Of a stretch of 50,550 nucleotides of DNA, positions 25,953 to 33,433 are shown piece by piece. Positions within the stretch are counted from its first letter, which is position 1, and the number at the start of each line of letters is the position of its first letter. Location of the stretch: positions 330,081 through 380,630 of the forward strand of contig NZ_LBJC01000031.1 of the NCBI RefSeq assembly GCF_004114535.1. The letters run 5' to 3'. The notes under the pieces were generated by a model that was not told the DNA's origin, did not search any database, and worked only from the letters and a program-made list of their open reading frames with translations. The DNA comes from Bradyrhizobium nanningense (lineage in GTDB: Bacteria > Pseudomonadota > Alphaproteobacteria > Rhizobiales > Xanthobacteraceae). Both the position numbers and the translations under genes were made by a program.

Positions 25953-27493
25953 GCCCGCCCCTCGTGCGCTGTCACAGCGCCGTCGGCGGCAATGACTGCG
26001 AGAATGTTGCCGACGTCGACCGCCTCGCCCGCGAGCTCCTCGACATGGGCGCGGTCGCGCAGCACCACGACGCGGTCGGAATAGGTCACGATCTCATCCA
26101 GCTCGGAGGAGATCACGAGCAGCGACAAGCCGTCGTCGCAGAGCTCGCGGATCAGGCGGATGATCTCGGCATGTGCGCCGACGTCGATGCCGCGGGTCGG
26201 CTCGTCCAGCACGAGGAGCCGCGGCGAGGTCGCGAGCCAGCGCGCCAGCAGCACTTTCTGCTGATTGCCCCCCGACAACAGGCCGACAGGACGTTCGGGA
26301 TCGGCCGGGCGGATGTCGAGCATCTTGACGTAGCGCCGCGCGATCTCGTCCTGCTCGCGGCGCGACAGCGGACGATGCAGGCCGCGCTTGGCCTGGAGCG
26401 CGAGCACGATGTTCTCGCGCACGGTGAGCTCGGCGACGATGCCGTCGGTCTTGCGCTCCTCCGGGCAATAGCCGAAGCCATGGCGGACGCCGTCGCGCGG
26501 CGACTGCAGCCGGACGGGCGCGCCCTCTACCCTCGCCTGCCCGCAATCGGCGCGCTCGGCGCCGAACACCAGCCGCGCCGTCTCGGTGCGGCCCGAGCCG
26601 AGCAGGCCGGCAAGGCCGACGACCTCGCCATGGCGCAGCTCGAGATTGAACGGCGCGACATAACCGGCCTTGCCGTAACCCTCGTAGCTCGCACAGACAT
26701 CGCGCACCGTGTGCTCGCCTACTGATGCCCGCTCGCTGGTGGTCTCGGCCAACTCGCGGCCGAGCATCATCCGGATCAATTCGAGCCGCGGCAGCGAGGC
26801 GGTCTCGCGCTCGCCGACCAGGCGGCCATTGCGCAAGACGGTGATGCGGTCGGATATCTCGTAGACCTGATCAAGGAAATGGCTGACGAAGACGATGCCG
26901 ATGCCGCGCCCGGCGAGTTGCCGCATGATACCAAACAGGATCTCGACCTCGTGACGATCGAGACTCGCGGTCGGCTCATCCAGGATCAGCACACGCGCGG
27001 AGAGATCGACGGCGCGGGCGATCGCGGTGACGTGCTGCACGGCCACCGAATAGTTGCCGAGCGGTGCGGCGACGTCGATGTCGAGACCGAAATCCGCAAG
27101 CAGCGCCTTGGCGCGACGCCGCATCTCGCGCTCGCGCACGATGCCGAAGCGCATCGGCTGGCGGTCGAGGAACAGGTTCTGCGCCACGGAGAGGTTCGGC
27201 AGCAAATTGACTTCCTGGTAGACGGTGGCGATGCCGGCCCCAAGCGCCGCCTTGGCCGAACGCGGCGCAATTTCTTCGCCACTGATCCTGACGATGCCGG
27301 CATCGCGCGGGAACACGCCGGTGACGACCTTGATCAGCGTCGACTTGCCGGCGCCATTCTCGCCGAGCAGCGCATGGATCTCGCCGGCACGAAGCGTGAA
27401 ATCGACCTGCTGCAGCGCGTGCACGGCGCCGAAGCTCTTGCTGATCCCGCGCACCTCCAACAGGGAGGCAGCAGGATCAAGGCTGTTCTGCAT
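25949..27493 (-). CDS. ytfR: Sugar ABC transporter ATP-binding protein (YtfR-like)
   Basis: 514-residue fused double ABC ATPase. First Walker A GENGAGKST at 44-52, Walker B LILDEPTASLDRHE, second-domain signature LLSGGNQQK and LVLDEPTRGIDVG. The ATG at 27493 (MQNSLDPAASLLEV) was chosen because the domain begins about 12 residues later; GGGAG lies 12 bases upstream. A longer frame would run about 80 residues of arginine-rich sequence with no family match. It is 115 bp after ytfQ. Confidence 0.92.
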   Translation of the reverse strand: MQNSLDPAASLLEVRGISKSFGAVHALQQVDFTLRAGEIHALLGENGAGKSTLIKVVTGVFPRDAGIVRISGEEIAPRSAKAALGAGIATVYQEVNLLPNLSVAQNLFLDRQPMRFGIVREREMRRRAKALLADFGLDIDVAAPLGNYSVAVQHVTAIARAVDLSARVLILDEPTASLDRHEVEILFGIMRQLAGRGIGIVFVSHFLDQVYEISDRITVLRNGRLVGERETASLPRLELIRMMLGRELAETTSERASVGEHTVRDVCASYEGYGKAGYVAPFNLELRHGEVVGLAGLLGSGRTETARLVFGAERADCGQARVEGAPVRLQSPRDGVRHGFGYCPEERKTDGIVAELTVRENIVLALQAKRGLHRPLSRREQDEIARRYVKMLDIRPADPERPVGLLSGGNQQKVLLARWLATSPRLLVLDEPTRGIDVGAHAEIIRLIRELCDDGLSLLVISSELDEIVTYSDRVVVLRDRAHVEELAGEAVDVGNILAVIAADGAVTAHEGRA

Positions 27494-27608
27494 GGCAAAG
27501 TCACTCCCAGGGGTGCCCGCCGGCGATGCGGACATCCAGCCTATGCGTTTGCGCGGCCGTTTCGAAGAGGGTGGCCGGACCGCAAGCCGCGGTCCGGCCA
27601 AGCCCGCC

Positions 27609-28574
27609 TCAGTAACCGAGGCCCTTCTTGCTGTCGTAGATCTTCTGCGGATCGTCTGTGGCGGTATAGAGCTTGGACTCGGTCTGGATCCATTTCGGCG
27701 GAACCGTGCCCTTGTCCTTGAAGGCCGCGACGGCATCGAGCGCCGGGCCCGCCATGTTCGGCGTCAGCTCGACCGTGGCGTTGGCTTCGCCGGCGACCAT
27801 TGCCTTGAAGATGTCGGGCACCGCGTCGATCGAAACGGTGAGGATGTCTTTGCCGGGCTTGAGGCCGGCCTCCTTCATCGCCTGGATCGCGCCGACCATC
27901 ATGTCGTCGTTGTGCGCATAGACCGCACAGATGTTCTTGCCGCCGCCTTCGGCCTTGATGAAGCTCTCCATCACCTCCTTGCCCTTGGCGCGGGTGAAAT
28001 CGCCGGTCTGGCTGCGCACCACCTTCAGGTTGGCGTGCTTGGCGATGGCGGTGTCAAACCCCTTCTTGCGGTTGGTGGCAACGCTGGCGCCGACCGTGCC
28101 TTGCAATTCGACGATGTTGCAGGGCTTGCTGCCGACGGTCTTGGCGAGCCAATCGCCGGCCACCTCGCCTTCATGCACGCTGTCGGAGGTGACGGCGGTG
28201 AGATAGAGCTCCTTGCCGGAGGGATCGATGTCGCGGTCGAGCAACACGACCGGGATCTTGGCTTCCTTGGCCTCCTTCAGCACCGAGTCCCAGCCGGTCG
28301 AGACGACGGGCGCGAGGAAGATCGCATCGACGTTCTGGGCAATGAAGGAGCGGATCGCCTTGATCTGGTTTTCCTGCTTCTGCTGCGCGTCGGCGATCTT
28401 GAGATTGACCTTCCGCTTGGCGGCCTCCTGCTTGGACACCGAAGTCTCGGCCGCGCGCCAGCCGGACTCCGATCCGATCTGCGAGAAGCCGATGGTGAGC
28501 TGGCCGGCCTTGGCCGGCAGCGGCAGAAGCAACGCGGCCATGGCGCTGGCCGCAAAAAGGGCTTTGAGGGTCAT
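27609..28574 (-). CDS. ytfQ: Sugar ABC transporter substrate-binding protein (YtfQ-like)
   Basis: 321-residue periplasmic binding protein. Signal peptide about 1-23 ending PAKA. The mature start GQLTIGFSQIGSESGWRAAET and the blocks AIFLAPVVSTGWDSVL, VLLDRDIDP and AHNDDMMVGAIQAMKEAGLKPG fit the YtfQ group closely. The ATG at 28574 (MTLKALFAAS) follows GGGAG by about ten bases and gives a proper signal peptide; an ATG eight codons earlier adds MTSWETRL without SD support. First gene of a long sugar operon. Confidence 0.92.
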   Translation of the reverse strand: MTLKALFAASAMAALLLPLPAKAGQLTIGFSQIGSESGWRAAETSVSKQEAAKRKVNLKIADAQQKQENQIKAIRSFIAQNVDAIFLAPVVSTGWDSVLKEAKEAKIPVVLLDRDIDPSGKELYLTAVTSDSVHEGEVAGDWLAKTVGSKPCNIVELQGTVGASVATNRKKGFDTAIAKHANLKVVRSQTGDFTRAKGKEVMESFIKAEGGGKNICAVYAHNDDMMVGAIQAMKEAGLKPGKDILTVSIDAVPDIFKAMVAGEANATVELTPNMAGPALDAVAAFKDKGTVPPKWIQTESKLYTATDDPQKIYDSKKGLGY

Positions 28575-28694
28575 CAGGCGTGTCTCCCAAGAAGTCATCT
28601 TGTGTTATCTCGGGCGCTGATTGGTAGCATGGCACCCGCAGGCCGACCCTTTGAGGCGGCGGGAGGCACTATTTCACGGAAGATGGGTTCCGAC

Positions 28695-28713
28695 TAGTCA
28701 TATTATTTGACTA
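28695..28713. promoter_or_regulatory. Candidate operator for the GntR/FCD regulator
   Basis: Perfect dyad TAGTCA, spacer TATTATT, TGACTA, in an AT-rich island about 120-140 bp before the ytfQ start codon. Size and AT-rich centre suit a GntR or similar dimer. Link to the regulator at 23210-23986 is inferred from operon membership only. Confidence 0.45.
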
Positions 28714-28871
28714 TTTGGTGGAAAGCGCGACGCATGATGGCACGCGGTTCTATGACACGCTCAGCGCGATTTTGTTCCATTGATGCAACGGGGAGATGAA
28801 AGGAATTTACGCGTTGGGGTGCAGGCGCTCGATCCGCAGCGACGGTGATAACCAGTCGCGCGAGCTCTCTC

Positions 28872-28953
28872 CCGTCATTGCGAGCGTAGCGAAGCAATCC
28901 AGAATTCCTCCGCGGAAAGACCCTGGATTGCTTCGCTGCGCTCGCAATGACGG
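28872..28953. repeat. Palindromic intergenic repeat (GTCATTGCGAGCG type), copy 1
   Basis: 82 bp; outer arms start CCGTCATTGCGAGCGTAGCG and end CGCTGCGCTCGCAATGACGG, with inner AGCAATCCAG / CTGGATTGCT. The centre (CTCCGCGGAAAGACC) is the reverse complement of that in the copy at 49781-49860, so the two are in opposite orientations. Confidence 0.85.
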
Positions 28954-29029
28954 TGTGGATAGAGCTCTGCGTCTATCAACCTGACCAACTCGTGGTGGGG
29001 CCCCTCGCCCGCCACGCTTTGCCTGCCGG

Positions 29030-29053
29030 CCTCTCCCCACGCGCGGGGAGAGG
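29030..29053. terminator. Terminator-like hairpin after the FAH-family gene
   Basis: Stem CCTCTCCCC / GGGGAGAGG with a six-base ACGCGC loop, five bases past the stop of the FAH-family gene on the minus strand. It shares its stem with the palindromes at 19147-19172 and 8417-8438. Confidence 0.6.
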
Positions 29054-29058
29054 CGAAG

Positions 29059-30231
29059 CTAGATCAGCTTCCGCTGCGCCAGGTTCTTCATCAGCGCGCC
29101 GATGCCGAAGGTCCAGGGCTCGCACTCTTCGCTGGTGCGCATGCGGTTGATGAGCTTGCCGAGCTCCGGCGCAGCGATGGTGACGATGTCGTCGCGCTTG
29201 TGGGTGAAGCCCTGCCCCGGCGCATCGCGATCCTTCACGGGAGCGAACATCGTGCCGAGGAACAGCACGAAGCCGTCGGGGTATTGATGGATCTTGCCGA
29301 TGGTCTGCGCGACGAGGTCAGTCGGATCGCGGCTGATCTTGCTGATCGAGGAATGGCCGTCGAGAACGAACCCGTCCGTGCCGGTCACGTTCAGGCTGAT
29401 GTCGAGCTTGCGCGCATCGTCGAGCGTGAAGGTGTCGTCGAACAGGCGCAGCAGCGGGCCGATCGAACAGGACGCATTGTTGTCCTTGGCCTTCGACAGC
29501 AGCAGCGCCGAGCGGCCCTCGAAGTCGCGCAGATTCACGTCGTTGCCGAGTGCGCCGCCGACGATCTTGCCGCGGCTCGACACGAACAGCACCAGCTCCG
29601 GCTCGGGATTGTTCCAGGTCGACTTCGGATGCAGGCCTGCATCCATGCCGGTGCCGACAGACGACATGGTCGGGGCCTTGGTGAACACCTCGGCATCGGG
29701 GCCGATGCCGACTTCGAGATACTGGCTCCAGGCGTTTTGGTCGATCAGCACCTGCTTCAGGTGCATGGCCTGATCCGAGCCCGGCTTGAGTTTTGACAGA
29801 TCGTCGCCGATCAGGCGCGTCACTTCTTTGCGGATCGCTTCGGCGGAGGCCGGATTGCCCTTGGCGCGCTCCTCGATCACACGTTCCAGCATCGAGATGG
29901 CGAAGGTGACGCCGGCGGCCTTCAGGGTCTGCAGATCGACCGGCGCAAGCAGCCAGGGCTTGTTGGGGTCGCGGCCGTCGGGGGCGGTGTTGGCCACGAT
30001 GGCGTCGAGATCGCCGATGCGTTCGCCCTTGGTCGCGCCAAGCGCCTTGGCCGGATTGTCTTCCTCGCAGAGCGCGCTGACAGTCGGAAACCTCGAGGTG
30101 ACGTCGAACACGCCATCACTGCGTACGGCAACCACGGCCGGACCGCTCACCCGCGGCAGCCAGACACGGCCGACCAGCGTCCCCTTCGTTCCATCCGCGG
30201 GGAGAAGGTCTTTCACTGTCAATGTCGTCAT
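29059..30231 (-). CDS. FAH-family 2-keto-3-deoxy-pentonate dehydratase (XylX-like)
   Basis: 390-residue fumarylacetoacetate hydrolase family protein. Landmarks: LLAPVDLQTLKAAGVTFA (about 93-110), WSQYLEVGIGPDAEVFTKAPTMSS (about 167-190), WNNPEPELVL (metal-binding Glu pair, about 205-214), GNDVNLRDFEGRSALLLSKAKDNNASC and HQYPDGFVLFLGTMFAP. These match, by recall, Caulobacter XylX, which dehydrates 2-keto-3-deoxy-D-xylonate to alpha-ketoglutarate semialdehyde. The ATG at 30231 opens MTTLTVKDLLPADG; a longer frame lacks family support. It sits just upstream of the arabinose/galactose operon, so the L-arabinose or D-xylose oxidative pathway is its likely place. Confidence 0.87.
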   Translation of the reverse strand: MTTLTVKDLLPADGTKGTLVGRVWLPRVSGPAVVAVRSDGVFDVTSRFPTVSALCEEDNPAKALGATKGERIGDLDAIVANTAPDGRDPNKPWLLAPVDLQTLKAAGVTFAISMLERVIEERAKGNPASAEAIRKEVTRLIGDDLSKLKPGSDQAMHLKQVLIDQNAWSQYLEVGIGPDAEVFTKAPTMSSVGTGMDAGLHPKSTWNNPEPELVLFVSSRGKIVGGALGNDVNLRDFEGRSALLLSKAKDNNASCSIGPLLRLFDDTFTLDDARKLDISLNVTGTDGFVLDGHSSISKISRDPTDLVAQTIGKIHQYPDGFVLFLGTMFAPVKDRDAPGQGFTHKRDDIVTIAAPELGKLINRMRTSEECEPWTFGIGALMKNLAQRKLI

Positions 30232-30344
30232 GGCCGAGCCCTCGCTGTTTCTAAGGACCAGCTGCATTTGCAGCCGCCGATCCCATTGGCGAAGACCAAT
30301 AAACGTCTGGCGGGGGAAGTCCAGAGCGGCTGCGCGCCGTGCGG

Positions 30345-31322
30345 CTATGCCCCTGCCCGCGCCTTTCGCGCCGCGATCTGCTGCAGCGCCCAACGTGCAT
30401 TCTTGCGGACATCGGGATCGGGATCGTCGGCGATCACGGCGAGGAACGCCTCGCCGTCGGGATGGGCGATCTCGCCGAGCGCGGCGGCCGCTTCTTTGCG
30501 CAGGTTGGCCTGGTCATGATTGACGCAATGGCCAATCGGCCGCACTGCGCGCTCGATCTTCATCTTCCCGAGGCTGCGGATCGCCTTCAGCCGCACCTGC
30601 CAGAACTCGTCTGCAAGGCAAGCGACGAGTTGATCAGCCGCGATCCCGCCATTGGCGTTCAAGCCCAGCGTTTCCGCGGCCATCTCGCGCACCATCCAAT
30701 CCGAATCCTTCAGCGCCCGCGTGATGGTTTCGGCCGCGGGCTTCATCTGCGAGAACGCAAGCGCGCTCACAGCGGCGCGGCGCACATGGGCATCGGGATC
30801 GTTGATCAGCGCGGTCAGCGCGGGGATCGATTCCTCCAGCTTGAGGAAACCGATCACGCCAATCGCCTGCACACGCACGGCGGCATCTGCATCCTGGAGC
30901 GCTTCCAGCGCGGGTTTCAGCGTGTCCTTGCAGCGCAGCTCCTTGAGCGCGCGCAGTGCACCCATGCGGACGAAAGCATGGGTATGCCTGACCAGCGGCA
31001 GGATCACATCGGCGCAGGCAGGATCCTTGAACTCGGCCATGCTGTCGGCCGCAGCGGCCGCGACGATCCTCTCGGGATCGACCAGCAGCTTCACCAGCGC
31101 ACTTGCCGCCTCCGGCCCGTCGAACTCCCCCAGCGCCATCGCGACCTGCTGGCGCACGCCTGCGTCAGGATCGGCCACCATGTTGGCGAGATGCGCGACA
31201 GCTGCGGGATCGCCGGAATGGCCGAGCGCGATGATGGCAACGCGGCGCTCGGCGGGATCGGCGGCCTGAAGCCGCTCGTCGGCGTCCTCCAAGTCGTCGT
31301 AGGACTCGAACGGGCTCGACAT
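30345..31322 (-). CDS. HEAT-repeat protein linked to the AprAB-like genes
   Basis: 325 residues made almost wholly of HEAT/PBS-lyase-type helical repeats of about 31 residues, from residue 20 on; clear repeat cores are VRQQVAMALGEFDG, VRMGALRALKEL, VRVQAIGVIGFLK, VRRAAVSALAF, VREMAAETLGLNA, VRLKAIRSLGKM and LRKEAAAALGEI. No signal peptide. The ATG at 31322 is two bases after the ferredoxin stop, so it is translationally coupled. It is likely a scaffold or maturation factor for the flavoprotein/ferredoxin complex; this is inferred from operon position, no catalytic motif is visible. Confidence 0.82.
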   Translation of the reverse strand: MSSPFESYDDLEDADERLQAADPAERRVAIIALGHSGDPAAVAHLANMVADPDAGVRQQVAMALGEFDGPEAASALVKLLVDPERIVAAAAADSMAEFKDPACADVILPLVRHTHAFVRMGALRALKELRCKDTLKPALEALQDADAAVRVQAIGVIGFLKLEESIPALTALINDPDAHVRRAAVSALAFSQMKPAAETITRALKDSDWMVREMAAETLGLNANGGIAADQLVACLADEFWQVRLKAIRSLGKMKIERAVRPIGHCVNHDQANLRKEAAAALGEIAHPDGEAFLAVIADDPDPDVRKNARWALQQIAARKARAGA

Positions 31323-31324
31323 GT

Positions 31325-31558
31325 TCACCTCAACAGATACGGAATGTTGACGGTGACGGCGCCGGTCGGGCAATCGGCCTCGCAAGGCATGCAGTACCAG
31401 CACTCGTCATAGGCCATGTAGGCCTTGTTGGTCATGTCGCTGATGCGAAGCACGTCGAGCGGGCAGACGTCGACGCACACCGTGCAGCCCTTGTCCGCGA
31501 TGCATTTGGCGTCGTCGACGACCACCGGAACCGATGTCTGATAGGACGCGAGAGGCAT
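31325..31558 (-). CDS. Small dicluster 4Fe-4S ferredoxin, AprB-like
   Basis: 77-residue ferredoxin with eight cysteines in two groups: Cys19, 25, 28, 32 (CX5CX2CX3C) and Cys53, 56, 59, 63 (CX2CX2CX3C), so two [4Fe-4S] clusters. The run MTNKAYMAYDECWYCMPC and the ending TGAVTVNIPY resemble the N-terminal ferredoxin domain of adenylylsulfate reductase beta subunit (AprB), but the C-terminal tail of AprB that wraps around AprA is absent. It follows the flavoprotein by 30 bp and would pass electrons to or from its FAD. Confidence 0.88.
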   Translation of the reverse strand: MPLASYQTSVPVVVDDAKCIADKGCTVCVDVCPLDVLRISDMTNKAYMAYDECWYCMPCEADCPTGAVTVNIPYLLR

Positions 31559-31588
31559 TTGATGTCTCCTGTTGCTTTTGCGCTGTGA

Positions 31589-33331
31589 TCAGGCGGAGGC
31601 GCGGATGCGCTGCTTGTCGTAGAGGTCTTTCTCGTCGTCCGCGATCGGAACGACATAGGGCTCGACGGCGCGCTTCTCGCTGGTCATCTTGCCGTCCTGC
31701 TTGGACAGCAGCGTGTGGCAGAACCAGTTCTCGTTGTCCTTCTCCGGAAAATCCGTGCGCCAGTGATAGAGACCCCAGCGGCTCTCCTCGCGGTAGAGGG
31801 AGGCGTGCGCGGCCATGTCGGCGCAGTCCATGATCGACTGCACTTCGAGCGCGCGGAGCAATTCGTGCGCGTTACGCGCGATCATGCGCTCCTGCATGTC
31901 CTCCCGCGCCTCGGCGAGGCGGCGCATGCCGAGCTCGTATTTGCGCGTGACTTTTGGCGGCTGGAGATAGTCGTTGACGAGGCGGCGGGTCTTGTATTCG
32001 ACCTGGTTGGGCGGAATGCCGTCCTCGCGCTTGGTCGGCGCCATCACGCGGTCGCGCTCCATCGCGACGTCGGCGGCGTCGAACTCCGCAAAATCGTGAT
32101 TGTCGGCGAATTCCATGGCGTCGATACCCGCGACCGAGCCGTTGGTGAAGGCCCCGAGCATGTAATTGTGCGGCACGCTCGCCATGTCGCCGGCGGCGTA
32201 GAGGCCGGGCACGGTGGTGCGCGCATTGTCGTCGACGAACACGCCGGAAGCGCTGTGGCCGGAGCAGAAACCGATCTCGGAGATGTGCATCTCGATCGAC
32301 TCGCTGCGGTAGTCGACGCCGCGCCCCTGCTGGAACAAGCCGCGCGTCGGACGCTCGACCTTGTGCAGCGTGGATTCGATCTCGGAGATGGTGTCGGGAT
32401 GCAGATGCTTGAGCTGGAGAAACACCGGGCCCTTGCCCGACAGGAGCTCATTGTAGAACTCCAGCATCATCTGGCCGGACCAGTAGTCGCATTCGATGAA
32501 GCGCGATCCTTCGTTGTTCGCCGTGTAGGCGCCGAAGGGGCCGGCGACATAAGCGCAGGCCGGGCCGTTATAGTCCTTGATCAGCGGGTTGATCTGGAAG
32601 CATTCGAGGTTCGCGAGCGCGGCGCCGGCGTGATAGGCCATGGCGTAGCCGTCGCCGGAATTGGCGGCGTTCTCATAGGTGCCGAACATGTAGCCGGAGG
32701 TCGGAAGACCGAGGCGGCCGGCGGCGCCCATACAGAGGACCACGGCCTTGGCCTTGATCACCAGCATCTCGGCGGTGCGGGTATTGACGCTCACGGCGCC
32801 GGCGATACGACCATCGGCGGACTTCAGCAGCCGCGTCGCCATGTAGCGGTTGGAGATCAGGATGCGGGCGCGGCGGAGCTGGCGGTACAGCGCCTTCTTC
32901 ACGGTCTCGCCGTTCGGCATCGGCAGCACGTAGGTGCCGATGTGGTGCACCTTCTTGACGGCGTAATCTCCGTTCTCGTTCTTCAGGAAACGGATGCCGA
33001 AGCTGTCGAGCTCCTCGATGATTTTGTAGCAGTTCTGGGCGTATTTATAGACCGCCTTCTGATCGACGATGCCGTCATTGGCGATGGTGATTTCCTTGGT
33101 GTACTGCTCCGGCGTCGCGTAGCCGGGGATGACGGCGTTGTTCAGGCCGTCCATGCCCATCGAGATTGCGCCGGAGCGCTTGACGTTGGCCTTTTCGAGC
33201 AGGACGACGTTGGCCTTCGGGTTCTTCAGCTTCGCCTTCAGCGCTGCCATCGGGCCGGCCGTGCCGCCGCCGATCACCAGCACATCGCAGGAAACTTCCG
33301 AAAGTCCGTCGACGATCTGATCTAGTGACAT
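31589..33331 (-). CDS. AprA-like flavoprotein (fumarate reductase/succinate dehydrogenase family)
   Basis: 580-residue FAD protein. The dinucleotide site is CDVLVIGGGTAGPMAALKA (about 14-32) and the FAD-binding VKRSGAISMGMDGLNN is near 52-67. A late FAD contact GLYAAGDMASVPHNY occurs near 380-394. The C-terminal part, including NAHELLRALEV, ESRWGLYHWRTDFPEKD and NWFCHTLLSK, is closer to adenylylsulfate reductase alpha (AprA) than to SdhA or FrdA, yet the protein is about 60 residues shorter than AprA. The ATG at 33331 was preferred; a longer frame adds 13 poorly supported residues. No signal peptide, so cytoplasmic. Substrate unknown; sulfur oxyanion, organosulfur or other two-electron chemistry is possible. 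Confidence 0.85.
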   Translation of the reverse strand: MSLDQIVDGLSEVSCDVLVIGGGTAGPMAALKAKLKNPKANVVLLEKANVKRSGAISMGMDGLNNAVIPGYATPEQYTKEITIANDGIVDQKAVYKYAQNCYKIIEELDSFGIRFLKNENGDYAVKKVHHIGTYVLPMPNGETVKKALYRQLRRARILISNRYMATRLLKSADGRIAGAVSVNTRTAEMLVIKAKAVVLCMGAAGRLGLPTSGYMFGTYENAANSGDGYAMAYHAGAALANLECFQINPLIKDYNGPACAYVAGPFGAYTANNEGSRFIECDYWSGQMMLEFYNELLSGKGPVFLQLKHLHPDTISEIESTLHKVERPTRGLFQQGRGVDYRSESIEMHISEIGFCSGHSASGVFVDDNARTTVPGLYAAGDMASVPHNYMLGAFTNGSVAGIDAMEFADNHDFAEFDAADVAMERDRVMAPTKREDGIPPNQVEYKTRRLVNDYLQPPKVTRKYELGMRRLAEAREDMQERMIARNAHELLRALEVQSIMDCADMAAHASLYREESRWGLYHWRTDFPEKDNENWFCHTLLSKQDGKMTSEKRAVEPYVVPIADDEKDLYDKQRIRASA

Positions 33332-33401
33332 CACTTGCTCCTGGCTCGCCGATCCCCGGCGCCTTTGCATCAGATTTGTTCAGAGGGCCTCCCGGGGATA
33401 G

Positions 33402-33411
33402 CAATTAGTTG
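33402..33411. promoter_or_regulatory. Regulon motif, site A (before the AprA-like gene)
   Basis: In gene direction CAACTAATTG, 71 bp before the ATG at 33331, within CGACAACTAATTGCTATCC. One of four related sites in the region 33.4-35.8 kb. Confidence 0.6.
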
Positions 33412-33433
33412 TCGCCGGGACGCGATTTGCGCC

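Larger units (their letters stand above)
28575..29058. other. Long intergenic region upstream of ytfQ
   Basis: 484 bp with no convincing gene. From the ytfQ side it holds an AT-rich promoter-like part with a dyad (28695-28713), then an 82-bp palindromic repeat (28872-28953) and a terminator-like hairpin (29030-29053) belonging to the FAH gene. Short open frames here read through the repeat and were judged non-coding. Confidence 0.7.

Noticed and set aside
28799..29040. Short open frames in the ytfQ-FAH gap
   Set aside because: They read through the 82-bp palindromic repeat and the hairpin, with no ribosome site or conserved motif.
31715..33325. 536-codon plus-strand open frame opposite the AprA-like gene
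   Set aside because: Shadow of the flavoprotein; no recognisable motif, composition biased to V, H, D, L, G.
33409..33422. TTGTCGCCGGGACG next to regulon site A as an FNR/NnrR box
   Set aside because: It resembles nor box 1 in its first half, but the second half does not form the needed GACAA dyad.
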